From positions 11,062-33,375 of the forward strand of contig DCHU01000029.1 of the NCBI GenBank assembly GCA_002314915.1: a stretch of 22,314 nucleotides of DNA. Direction: 5' to 3'. The position numbers and the translations under genes are program-made. The notes beneath the pieces are model-generated. The model had not been told where the DNA came from, made no database searches, and saw nothing but the letters and a program-made list of their open reading frames with translations. This document shows positions 6,585 to 13,244 of the stretch, piece by piece. Position 1 is the stretch's first letter. Each line of letters begins with the position of its first letter. The DNA comes from Caryophanales bacterium UBA1744. Its GTDB lineage: Bacteria; Bacillota_I; Bacilli_A; RFN20; CAG-826.

Positions 6585-7100
6585 TTACTTATTTAGTAAC
6601 TCTTTTACATAACGCCAGACCGGCAGTTCTCTGGTCTTGACGATTTTTGAGAGCATTGTGTCAGGAGAAGCCTCATATTTTTGGATTACTTCATCAATAG
6701 GAATGAAGAGAGTTTCTGCGATTAATGCGTCTCCTTCGCTAGCGAAATGAGTGCCTTGAAATGGTGATTTTGTTTTGCAGAGATAGTAGTAACTGATGTT
6801 CTTTCTAGCGAGGCAATTGTAGAAATCCGTTACTTTTCCCAGGTATTCCACCACTTCAACCTCATATCCCGTTTCTTCATAACACTCACGAATTACGGCG
6901 ATTTCTGGCGTTTCACCATCATCTACCCCTCCTCCAGGTGTCTCAAAGTAGTTGCGGTCTCCGAATCTATCTATGCCATGCAATCTATGCAGACCAAAAT
7001 TACCGTTGTCATCCATTATGATGGCGCGGGCAACGTCTCTAGTGTCTTTAACCCCGATATATGGGTATTGATCGTCTTCGAAGTATAGGTCTAAAGGCAT
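6585..7100 (-). CDS. Nudix hydrolase
   Basis: A 171-residue cytoplasmic Nudix family protein. The Nudix box G-x5-E-x7-R-E-U-x-E-E-x-G-U is complete at residues 57-79 (G57, E63, R71-E72, E75-E76, G78), giving the metal-binding site that cleaves nucleoside diphosphates linked to another group. The surrounding beta strands (ARAIIMDDNG before, YEVEVVEYLG after) fit the fold. The C-terminal part has no signature pointing to a substrate, so ADP-ribose, NDP-sugar or oxidised nucleotide activity is open. No Shine-Dalgarno lies before the ATG, but TATAAT ends exactly 6 bases upstream, so a leaderless message is possible. The preceding gene's stop is only 12 bases away, so it may also be read from that operon. 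Confidence 0.9.
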   Translation of the reverse strand: MPLDLYFEDDQYPYIGVKDTRDVARAIIMDDNGNFGLHRLHGIDRFGDRNYFETPGGGVDDGETPEIAVIRECYEETGYEVEVVEYLGKVTDFYNCLARKNISYYYLCKTKSPFQGTHFASEGDALIAETLFIPIDEVIQKYEASPDTMLSKIVKTRELPVWRYVKELLNK

Positions 7101-7106
7101 GAGGTG

Positions 7107-7112
7107 ATTATA
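7107..7112 (-). promoter_or_regulatory. -10 box abutting the Nudix ATG (possible leaderless start)
   Basis: TATAAT on the minus strand followed by CACCTC and ATG; the expected transcription start would be at or next to the start codon. No good -35 is seen 17 bases upstream (GACTAG). Confidence 0.35.
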
Positions 7113-7487
7113 CTACACAATCACGCCTTCTAGTCCTTCGAATATACTGTATTTGGTTTTGTCATTTAAGACGTACATTTTGGCGAAATAGAATTGTCCC
7201 TGTTTGTTGAGGGAAACTCCAACGATGTTGAAACACTCATTGACGAAATAGAGTTTGACGAGATGGATGACTTTCTTCTCTTTGCTGTAGAAGACAATGT
7301 CAGGCTTCTGAATGATGATTGATGCCTCGTGTATTTTGTTTAAGTAGCCATCAGGATCGCTATTTGCGATGGCATTGAGTTCATTCTCAAGGATATAGAC
7401 TTTGTCTTTATCTCCGAAATCAACTCCCAATTTCCTTTGAATGTCCTTGGTTATTTTCCCAAGTTTGACTGTGGTAGATGTGTTCAT
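7113..7487 (-). CDS. Small protein resembling PBECR-type nuclease domains
   Basis: A 124-residue soluble protein with no signal peptide. Its layout recalls the PBECR group (phage-Barnase-EndoU-ColicinE5/D-RelE fold): a helical N-terminus with VYILENELNAI, a helix with HEASIIIQKPDIVFYS, then strands KKVIHLVKLYF, FNIVGVSLNK and FYFAKMYVLNDK. In that fold the turn after the 'iL..Pd' helix and the later strands carry the active site; here His at about residue 53 and Lys/Asn residues in the strands are possible candidates. PBECR domains are best known as effectors in phage and toxin proteins; a stand-alone chromosomal copy is less usual. AAGGAG stands 8 bases before the ATG. It is the only gene here ending in TAG. 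The assignment is by pattern only, and the protein may simply be a conserved hypothetical. Confidence 0.4.
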   Translation of the reverse strand: MNTSTTVKLGKITKDIQRKLGVDFGDKDKVYILENELNAIANSDPDGYLNKIHEASIIIQKPDIVFYSKEKKVIHLVKLYFVNECFNIVGVSLNKQGQFYFAKMYVLNDKTKYSIFEGLEGVIV

Positions 7488-7543
7488 AAAAATATCTCCT
7501 TACTAATAAATAGAGGAGTTATTCAAGTTTTTTCCCAAAAAGT

Positions 7544-7549
7544 TATAAT
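7544..7549 (+). promoter_or_regulatory. -10 box abutting the RNA methyltransferase ATG (possible leaderless start)
   Basis: TATAAT, six bases (ATTCGT), then ATG at 7556. No Shine-Dalgarno fits between. The -35 region (ATTCAA, 17 bases upstream) is weak. Confidence 0.45.
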
Positions 7550-7555
7550 ATTCGT

Positions 7556-8266
7556 ATGCAAAAATACGATAAAAGAGAAAATATCTCCTACACATTAGGA
7601 ACAACCCTTACATTCGAGCTCTTATTAAGAAAGCCAGAATGCGCAACAAAGATCTACATCTCGCCAAAGCAGAAAAGAGATGAGACATATGAGAAACTCG
7701 TCAAGCTGGCACGTTCAAACAGCGTTAAGGTTATCGAGAATAATGAGAAGATTTTCGGTTTAGCCGACAAAGACAACGTCATGGTAATCGGAGAGTTCAA
7801 CAAGTTCTCTTGCGAATTGCCTGAGGGAAAATCACATATCGTATTAAACTACCCTTCTAACATGGGTAACTTAGGAACGATTGTTAGAGCGTCCGCTGCA
7901 TTCGATATCGGTGGCATCGCAATCATTAGACCTGCCGCAGATATATTCGACCCAAAGACCATCAGAAGCACGATGGGTGCCATATTCTCAACGCCATTCA
8001 AGTACTACAACTCATTTGCCGATTACGAAAAAGAGTTCCCTACGCATAACGCATATCCATTTATGTTAAAGGCAAAGGTGACACTTCCTGAGGTTAAGTT
8101 CAAAGAACCATGCACATTGGTCTTTGGAAACGAGGCAACAGGACTTCCAGATGATTTCTTGAACGTTGGCACACCTGTAATCATTCCTCAGTCATCCAAG
8201 GTAGATTCGCTCAATCTTGATAACGCCGTATCAATAGCCTTATATACCTACACAATCAACAAATAA
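7556..8266 (+). CDS. SpoU/TrmH family RNA 2'-O-methyltransferase
   Basis: A 236-residue SPOUT-fold enzyme that would use S-adenosylmethionine to methylate a ribose 2'-OH in tRNA or rRNA. All three family motifs are present: N102-x-G-N-x-G-T-I-x-R111 (motif 1 with the catalytic Arg), LVFGNEATGLP (188-198, motif 2) and SLNLDNAVSIAL (218-229, motif 3), which together make the trefoil knot and the SAM pocket. Residues 1-90 form the N-terminal substrate-binding part, which is weakly conserved, so the RNA target cannot be named. It has no Shine-Dalgarno; TATAAT lies 6 bases before the ATG. It diverges from the PBECR-like gene and converges on rex, sharing a terminator with it. Confidence 0.9.
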   Translation: MQKYDKRENISYTLGTTLTFELLLRKPECATKIYISPKQKRDETYEKLVKLARSNSVKVIENNEKIFGLADKDNVMVIGEFNKFSCELPEGKSHIVLNYPSNMGNLGTIVRASAAFDIGGIAIIRPAADIFDPKTIRSTMGAIFSTPFKYYNSFADYEKEFPTHNAYPFMLKAKVTLPEVKFKEPCTLVFGNEATGLPDDFLNVGTPVIIPQSSKVDSLNLDNAVSIALYTYTINK

Positions 8267-8294
8267 GGTACGTTTTACGAAGATTTTGCATAAG

Positions 8295-8327
8295 AAAACC
8301 CCGGTTTTACTACAATTCCGGGGTTTT
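8295..8327. terminator. Bidirectional terminator between the methyltransferase and rex
   Basis: Perfect 10-bp stem AAAACCCCGG (8295-8304) with CCGGGGTTTT (8318-8327), loop of 13 bases, with T runs on both strands. Confidence 0.9.
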
Positions 8328-8333
8328 TAATAC

Positions 8334-8960
8334 TTATTTCTTGCTGTTTAATCTGTGGGATAAGACTGCCAATGATGATGCTAAGTTAACTGTCTCAACA
8401 ATGATTCCTGTTGGAGCGTTGAGGTGGCATGGAGCAAAGTTCCAAATAGCTGTAGCGCCATTCTTGACCGCAAGGTTAAGTGATGACTGGGCAATTTCAG
8501 CTGGGACGCAGAGAACAACGATCTTTGCGTCTAATGTTGGGAACACTGTCTCGAAATCGTCGAGGTGATAGATGTGCTTTCCACCCATATCACGTCCAAC
8601 TTTATTTGGGCTGATATCGAATCCTGCGACAATGGTCAATCCCATATCATCGAAGTTAGGATAGTTGAGCAATGCTGAACCGAGGTGACCACAACCGATG
8701 AGGGCTGCATTCACTGAGTTTCTGTAACCGAGGAACGATTCAAGTGTTTCGATTAACTTGGCGACGCTTCTTCCCTTCTTAGGACGTCCTGGCTCATTTG
8801 AAATGGCCTGAAGGTCTTTTCTAATCTGCTCCTCGCTGTAACCGAGTTCAGCAGCGATTTTTGGAGAAGAGATTTCTGTAATTCCTTCTTCCTGTAATTC
8901 TTTGAAGAACTTTAAGTATATTGGGTATCTTTGTAACTGATTTTTTGAGTAAACTTTCAT
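8334..8960 (-). CDS. rex: Rex-family redox-sensing transcriptional repressor
   Basis: A 208-residue Rex-type regulator that binds DNA when NAD is high and releases it when NADH builds up. Residues 1-75 are the winged helix (SSPKIAAELGYSEEQIRKDLQAI, the recognition region). Residues 84-208 are the Rossmann domain with G89-C-G-H-L-G94 and FDISPNKVG, ending in a helix that would swap between subunits. The usual Rex wing (G-x-F-G-x-R-G-x-G-Y-x-V) is replaced by EPGRPKKGRSV, so the operator may differ from the classical one. Start supported by GGGAG 10 bases upstream. It likely controls fermentation genes; the D-lactate dehydrogenase in this window is a possible target, though I see no clear site. 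It lies downstream of copA in the same direction but has its own promoter-like sequence. Confidence 0.9.
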   Translation of the reverse strand: MKVYSKNQLQRYPIYLKFFKELQEEGITEISSPKIAAELGYSEEQIRKDLQAISNEPGRPKKGRSVAKLIETLESFLGYRNSVNAALIGCGHLGSALLNYPNFDDMGLTIVAGFDISPNKVGRDMGGKHIYHLDDFETVFPTLDAKIVVLCVPAEIAQSSLNLAVKNGATAIWNFAPCHLNAPTGIIVETVNLASSLAVLSHRLNSKK

Positions 8961-8983
8961 AACGGATTTTCTCCCGAGAACAA

Positions 8984-9012
8984 AAGATACACTTAAAAAT
9001 GTTATTTGTCTA
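8984..9012 (-). promoter_or_regulatory. Candidate rex promoter
   Basis: Minus-strand TAGACA (9012-9007), 17 bases, TATCTT (8989-8984). A perfect 9-bp inverted repeat, AAAAGATAC (8982-8990) and GTATCTTTT (9020-9028), places one arm on the -10 box and the other upstream of the -35 box. Confidence 0.5.
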
Positions 9013-9015
9013 TAA

Positions 9016-9046
9016 ATCGGTATCTTTTATCGGTAAAAATTATCGG
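9016..9046. repeat. Three ATCGG repeats with 13-bp period upstream of rex
   Basis: ATCGG begins at 9016, 9029 and 9042, the first two extended to ATCGGTA. The block starts 3 bases upstream of the predicted rex -35 box, where an activator or cooperative repressor could bind. Confidence 0.5.
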
Positions 9047-9062
9047 AAGATTACAAAAACCC

Positions 9063-9266
9063 TTATAAAGTACACTTATAGTCAGCTTCAGTTACAGCTT
9101 TAATCACATCTTCAGGATCAAATGTTCCTGTAACTGTAGCGGAATTGTTCTGAAGAGAGACTTCCACCGCTTTTACGCCCACAACTGCCTGGATTGCACT
9201 TGTTACGTGTGCGACACAATGCTTGCACATCATGCCTTCAACTTTAAATGTTAATGTCTTGTCCAT
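9063..9266 (-). CDS. CopZ-like copper chaperone from an internal in-frame start in copA
   Basis: The last 67 codons of copA begin with an ATG preceded by AGGAGG at 8 bases, the strongest ribosome site of the copper operon and inside the coding frame. Translation from it would give a free 67-residue protein with M-D-K-T-L-T-F, metal-binding GMMCKHC and the beta-alpha-beta pattern of CopZ, the cytoplasmic carrier that hands Cu(I) to CopA and CsoR. CopZ proteins are usually 65-70 residues, so the size fits. The codons K-K-E-E-E read through the site, and such purine-rich linkers make AGGAGG by chance, so independent synthesis is inferred, not proven. Confidence 0.5.
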   Translation of the reverse strand: MDKTLTFKVEGMMCKHCVAHVTSAIQAVVGVKAVEVSLQNNSATVTGTFDPEDVIKAVTEADYKCTL

Positions 9267-11555
9267 AGGTATTTCCTCCTCTTTTTTGGTTGACACATAT
9301 TTCATTGGTTTCCATAAATTAAGTAATAATGCGTTCGTGACTACGCAAACGCTTGATATAGACATTGCCGCTGCGCCTATCATTGGGTTGATGGTTAGAC
9401 CTAATGGTGCAAACGCTCCCGTCGCGATCAATATGCAAACGCAGTTATAGAAGAACGCCCAGAATAATCCGATCTTAATGGTTCTCATAGTAGCCTTGGA
9501 TAGTGATATTGCATTGGCAACATCAGCGAGGTCATTATGCATAAGGACTATATCTGATGATTCAAGAGCAATATCGGAACCTGCGCCAATCGCAATACCG
9601 ACATCTGCGCTAGTTAGTGCGATTGCGTCATTAACACCATCGCCAACCATTGCAACGTAACCTTTATCTGATGTCAGTCCTTTGATGACGTTAGCTTTAT
9701 CTACTGGCAACACCTGAGCGATCACATCGCTAATGCCGACCTCGTCGGCGATAACCCTAGCGGTCTTTTCGTTGTCTCCGGTCAACATGACAGTCTTGAT
9801 TCCCATCGCAGTCAAACGAGAGATAGCATACTTTGATGATTCTTTAACGACATCCTTAATTGCGATTATTCCATGTACGGTATTTTCGGAAACGATATAT
9901 AGAACGGTTTTCCCTTCAGAAGAAAGTTTTGCGCCGATTTCTATTGCATTTGCTTTGTTATTTGACTCTTTAATCGCGTTTTCATTGCCAATTGTAATGA
10001 TTCTGTCAGCCACTATTCCCCTTACGCCGACTCCATCGATAGCCTCAAATGAATTTACGATTGAGGTGATTGCAACATCTTTTCTAAACTCACAAATAGC
10101 ATTCGATAATGGGTGTTCACTCATGCCTTCAATTTGAATGACGCTTTTAATAAGGTCATCGCCCAAAACAATGTAATCTGTAACTACTGGTTTGCCCTCT
10201 GTAATTGTTCCTGTCTTGTCAAATACAACGGTTCCAATTGAGTGTGCTTTTTCAAGAATCTCGGCATTTTTGATCAATAAGCCGTTCTGAGCGCCTTTAC
10301 CGCAGCCAACCATAATGGCTACTGGAGTAGCAAGTCCCAGTGCGCACGGACAAGCAATAACTAATACAGTAATTGGCACCTCGTACATATATTGCCAATC
10401 CCTCGTAACCGCAACCCAGATTAGGCCGGAAATAATAGCAATTCCAAAAACAGCTGGAACAAAATACAACGATATCTTATCAACCATCTTAGAGATAGGC
10501 GCCTTTGAGTTTGAGGCTTCCTCAACTAGTCTGATGATTGTATTAATTGAAGTGTCATTACCGACTCTCTCTGCTCTAAATTTTATAAACCCAGTTGTTA
10601 AAATCGTAGAAGAAAACACTTTATTGTTGACATACTTTTGAACAGGAATTGACTCACCTGTAATGGATGATTCATCAAAAGATGCGGTTCCTTCAACAAC
10701 CACACCATCAACCGGCACTCTATCGCCTTTTCTACAAACAACGATATCACCAACGACGACTTCTTCTATTGGAACAACTATTTCGATTCCTTCTCTTTCC
10801 ACTGTCGCTTCCTGCGGAGCGAGTCCAATCAAACCTTCGATTGCTTTAGTTGTCCTCTTTTTCGAGAGCGATTCAAAGTATTTTCCCAAACTTACTAAAG
10901 TAAATATCATTGATGCCGATTCGAAATATAGATTGTGGCTATATGACATCATCTGTTCTTTTATGGATTCTTCAGCACCTGCGCTACCACCAACAAGAAC
11001 TCTGCATAGATTAAAAACTCTAACAATTACAACAATGCCGTAAATCAGGGACGCTAAGGCTCCGACTGAAATCAATGAGTTCATATTAGGCTTTCCCTTA
11101 AAAAGCTTCTTAAAACCGTCAATAACGTACTGATTGAAGTAAATAGCTATGACAGGGACGGTCAAAATGAACTGGACTACGCAGAACCAAAGTGTTCCTT
11201 CTCTGTAGTTCATCATAGGATCCATGAATCCTGGGATTGGCCAACCCCACATATGACCCATGGACACATACATAAACGTGAGCATTAAAACCAAAGACAG
11301 TATTAGCTTTGCTAATGAATAGTCTTTCTTCTTTGTTTTTTCTTTCGTTTTAATCGATGCAGAATAACCTGCATCTTTTACGGCCTTCTCGATTGTTTTG
11401 GAGTTGGTTTTATTCTCGTCCCACTCGACTTCCATCGAATTGGAAAGGAGATTAACATTGCACTTGATAACTCCAGGAAGTGAAGAGACCGCTTTATCAA
11501 CATGAGCCTGGCAAGCTGCACAGGACATGCCTTGAACGTCAAATTTCTCTTTCAT
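9063..11555 (-). CDS. copA: Copper-exporting P1B-type ATPase with N- and C-terminal metal-binding domains
   Basis: An 830-residue Cu(I) export pump in the cytoplasmic membrane. In order: one N-terminal heavy-metal-associated domain with GMSC-A-A-C (Cys12, Cys15); membrane helices from about residue 80; actuator TGES (299-302); membrane metal site C402-P-C404; phosphorylation site D446-K-T-G-T; nucleotide-binding SEHPLS (479-484); GDGVND (638-643); and Y703-N704 with M731-x-x-S-S in the last helices, the combination typical of Cu(I) pumps. After a short linker, residues 764-830 are a second metal-binding domain with GMMC-K-H-C (Cys777, Cys780), a complete CopZ-sized unit. The ATG shares a base with the csoR stop (TAATG), with GAGG 8 bases before it, so it is coupled to csoR and should be induced by copper through it. 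Many relatives have two N-terminal domains; here there is one. Confidence 0.96.
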   Translation of the reverse strand: MKEKFDVQGMSCAACQAHVDKAVSSLPGVIKCNVNLLSNSMEVEWDENKTNSKTIEKAVKDAGYSASIKTKEKTKKKDYSLAKLILSLVLMLTFMYVSMGHMWGWPIPGFMDPMMNYREGTLWFCVVQFILTVPVIAIYFNQYVIDGFKKLFKGKPNMNSLISVGALASLIYGIVVIVRVFNLCRVLVGGSAGAEESIKEQMMSYSHNLYFESASMIFTLVSLGKYFESLSKKRTTKAIEGLIGLAPQEATVEREGIEIVVPIEEVVVGDIVVCRKGDRVPVDGVVVEGTASFDESSITGESIPVQKYVNNKVFSSTILTTGFIKFRAERVGNDTSINTIIRLVEEASNSKAPISKMVDKISLYFVPAVFGIAIISGLIWVAVTRDWQYMYEVPITVLVIACPCALGLATPVAIMVGCGKGAQNGLLIKNAEILEKAHSIGTVVFDKTGTITEGKPVVTDYIVLGDDLIKSVIQIEGMSEHPLSNAICEFRKDVAITSIVNSFEAIDGVGVRGIVADRIITIGNENAIKESNNKANAIEIGAKLSSEGKTVLYIVSENTVHGIIAIKDVVKESSKYAISRLTAMGIKTVMLTGDNEKTARVIADEVGISDVIAQVLPVDKANVIKGLTSDKGYVAMVGDGVNDAIALTSADVGIAIGAGSDIALESSDIVLMHNDLADVANAISLSKATMRTIKIGLFWAFFYNCVCILIATGAFAPLGLTINPMIGAAAMSISSVCVVTNALLLNLWKPMKYVSTKKEEEIPMDKTLTFKVEGMMCKHCVAHVTSAIQAVVGVKAVEVSLQNNSATVTGTFDPEDVIKAVTEADYKCTL

Positions 11556-11854
11556 TACTGGAACCTCTTGAACATTAAGACGATTTCATCGAGAACTTCA
11601 TCGTTGCCATCTTTTACGGCTTTCTCGACACATGTATGCAAATGCTTATCCAAGATGACATTGGAAAGCGATTTTATAGATTTATCTATAGCAGATAGCT
11701 GAATGATAATATCTCCACAGTATCTATCATCCTCGATCATCTTGGAAATACCATTCATCTGACCAACTATTCTATTAACCCTAGCGACTAAATCTTTCTT
11801 ATCAGCATCAGTTCTTTTGGTGCTCTTTTTTGTATCACAACAGCAATTTGACAT
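11555..11854 (-). CDS. csoR: CsoR-family copper-sensing repressor
   Basis: A 99-residue all-helical repressor of the CsoR/RcnR family. The Cu(I) ligands of CsoR are all present: C46 in YCGD and H71-x3-C75 in KHLHTC. I start at the ATG at 11854. An upstream GTG/ATG extension to 11914 would run through the promoter and operator, whereas 11854 has GAGG at 8 bases and gives normal length. Apo-CsoR would repress its own operon and leave DNA on binding Cu(I). An N-terminal CCC (residues 4-6) is an extra cysteine cluster that might tune metal binding. Copper would thus switch on csoR and copA together. Confidence 0.93.
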   Translation of the reverse strand: MSNCCCDTKKSTKRTDADKKDLVARVNRIVGQMNGISKMIEDDRYCGDIIIQLSAIDKSIKSLSNVILDKHLHTCVEKAVKDGNDEVLDEIVLMFKRFQ

Positions 11855-11872
11855 ACCATTTACCTCGCCATA

Positions 11873-11901
11873 TTTATATACCCCCCTCCGGTATATTTCA
11901 A
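11873..11901 (-). promoter_or_regulatory. csoR-copA promoter with CsoR operator in the spacer
   Basis: Minus-strand TTGAAA (11901-11896), exactly 17 bases, TATAAA (11878-11873). The spacer and its edge hold TATACC-n7-GGTATA (11877-11895) with a G run, the ATACC...GGTAT form known for CsoR operators. A bound repressor would cover both boxes. Confidence 0.85.
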
Positions 11902-11922
11902 TGTATTTGCTCATCTATTTTG

Positions 11923-11940
11923 TTGCACTTTATTGTGCAA
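11923..11940. promoter_or_regulatory. Inverted repeat in the csoR-cobW divergent region
   Basis: TTGCAC-TTTATT-GTGCAA, perfect 6-bp arms, starting 21 bases upstream of the csoR -35 box and ending 5 bases before the -35 box of the GTPase gene. No T run follows, so an operator is more likely than a terminator. The regulator is unknown. Confidence 0.45.
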
Positions 11941-11945
11941 TAAAT

Positions 11946-11973
11946 TTGATACGTAGAGTTTTGATAGTATAAT
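11946..11973 (+). promoter_or_regulatory. Promoter of the CobW-family GTPase
   Basis: TTGATA (11946-11951), 16 bases, TATAAT (11968-11973), then a short leader with AGGAGGA before the ATG at 12005. The matches are 5/6 and 6/6. Confidence 0.75.
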
Positions 11974-12004
11974 CAAGTGGCGAAATTAGGAGGAATTAGA
12001 AAAT

Positions 12005-13144
12005 ATGGCAAAAAGAATTGTCCCTATTACATTACTCACTGGTTATCTCGGCGCTGGTAAAACAACCTTATTGAACCACGTCTTAACAAACCAGGAAGGA
12101 TTAAAGGTCGCAGTCATCGTCAACGACATTGGCGAAGTTAATATCGATGCAGACTTAATCGCATCAGGCGGTTTGGTCAACGTCACAGACAACAGCTTAG
12201 TTCCACTTCAGAACGGCTGCATCTGCTGCACACTCAAAGAAGATTTAATGAAGCAGATCATCAATCTTGCACAGGATGGAAGATATGACTACATCCTCAT
12301 CGAGGCTTCAGGTATCTGCGAACCAGTACCAATTGTTAATACAATTGAATACATTGCAGGAGTCACAGAGCAGAAAGACTTCGGATTCCAGGTTATCCTT
12401 GATAACTTAGTCTCAGTTGTCGACGCAGCAAGACTCGTCGATGAATTCGGCTCAGGAAGAGACCTCATGAAGGAAGACATTGAGGAAGACGATATCGAGA
12501 ACCTCATCATCCAGCAGGTCGAATTCTGCACAAAGATCGTCGTTAACAAGTGCGACTTAGTCTCTACAGACGAATTAAAGGAAGTCGAGACAGTCATCAG
12601 AGCACTTCAGCCAGAGGCAGAAATCCTTGAGGCAGTCGACGGCAAGGTCGCGTTGAACAAGGTCTTCAACACAGGTTCATTCGACTTCGAAAAGGCAGCA
12701 TCATCCCCAGCTTGGATCAAAGGACTTGAGGAAATCGAGGAAGAGGAAGATGAGCCAGAGGGCGAAGTTCTTGAATATAACATCATGACTTTCGTCTACA
12801 AGAGAAGAAAACCATTCGACACCGCTTTATTCTACAAGTGGGTTGAGGAGAACTATCACAAGACAATCATCCGTTCAAAAGGCGTCATCTGGATGAGCGA
12901 GAACCGCAAGCATATGTTCATGTTTGAGCAGGCTGGCAAGCAGAAGAGATTAGGCGATGCAGGCTTATGGGTCTCATGCATGTCTCCAAACAAGCAGGCT
13001 CAGATTCTCAAAGCAAACCCAGACGTCGTTGCTGAGTGGGATAAAGAAGTCGGCGATAAGATGAACAAAATCGTCTTCATCGGCAAAGACATGGATAGAA
13101 AAGCAATCGAGGCAGAACTCGACGCTTGCTTATTAGCTAAGTAA
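12005..13144 (+). CDS. CobW/COG0523 family G3E GTPase (metal insertase or chaperone)
   Basis: A 379-residue cytoplasmic GTPase of the G3E group, whose members deliver or insert metal ions (Zn, Co, Ni, Fe) using GTP. Motifs: Walker A GYLGAGKT (13-20), metal-binding C72-I-C-C75 of the CxCC type, E100-A-S-G103, and N181-K-C-D184 for guanine. An acidic stretch EEEEDEPEGE (about 243-252) separates the G domain from the C-terminal CobW_C domain (about 258-375). Which metal it serves is not shown; CICC proteins include zinc-starvation factors such as ZagA/YciC, but no clear Zur box is seen. The gene is divergent from csoR-copA, has its own promoter and terminator, and uses markedly C-ending codons (ATC, GTC, AAC, GAC), which suggests strong expression. 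Confidence 0.9.
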   Translation: MAKRIVPITLLTGYLGAGKTTLLNHVLTNQEGLKVAVIVNDIGEVNIDADLIASGGLVNVTDNSLVPLQNGCICCTLKEDLMKQIINLAQDGRYDYILIEASGICEPVPIVNTIEYIAGVTEQKDFGFQVILDNLVSVVDAARLVDEFGSGRDLMKEDIEEDDIENLIIQQVEFCTKIVVNKCDLVSTDELKEVETVIRALQPEAEILEAVDGKVALNKVFNTGSFDFEKAASSPAWIKGLEEIEEEEDEPEGEVLEYNIMTFVYKRRKPFDTALFYKWVEENYHKTIIRSKGVIWMSENRKHMFMFEQAGKQKRLGDAGLWVSCMSPNKQAQILKANPDVVAEWDKEVGDKMNKIVFIGKDMDRKAIEAELDACLLAK

Positions 13145-13157
13145 TCCAAAAACAAAT

Positions 13158-13199
13158 AACGCTTCAGTTAAATCAAATTTGGTGTACTGAGGCGTTTTT
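13158..13199 (+). terminator. Terminator of the GTPase gene
   Basis: Eleven-bp stem AACGCTTCAGT (13158-13168) with ACTGAGGCGTT (13186-13196), one G-U pair, 17-base loop, five T. Confidence 0.85.
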
Positions 13200-13244
13200 C
13201 TTTTCTATACTTTATGTGCTCACCTGTATGGGTAGGAGATTTAT

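Noticed and set aside
9283..9290. Programmed -1 frameshift at the A6G run in copA, as in E. coli copA
   Set aside because: The zero-frame codons are AAA AAA GAG, not the A-AAA-AAG phase needed for efficient slippage, and no strong downstream structure is seen. A -1 shift would end after 12 codons, giving only a pump without the last domain. Left as a minor possibility.
9733..11043. Two plus-strand frames of 126-134 codons antisense to copA
   Set aside because: They are frame shadows of copA codon bias; no start signals or protein family features.
11855..11914. Longer csoR start at 11914
   Set aside because: It would translate through the promoter and operator and make an abnormally long CsoR; the inner ATG has a proper ribosome site.
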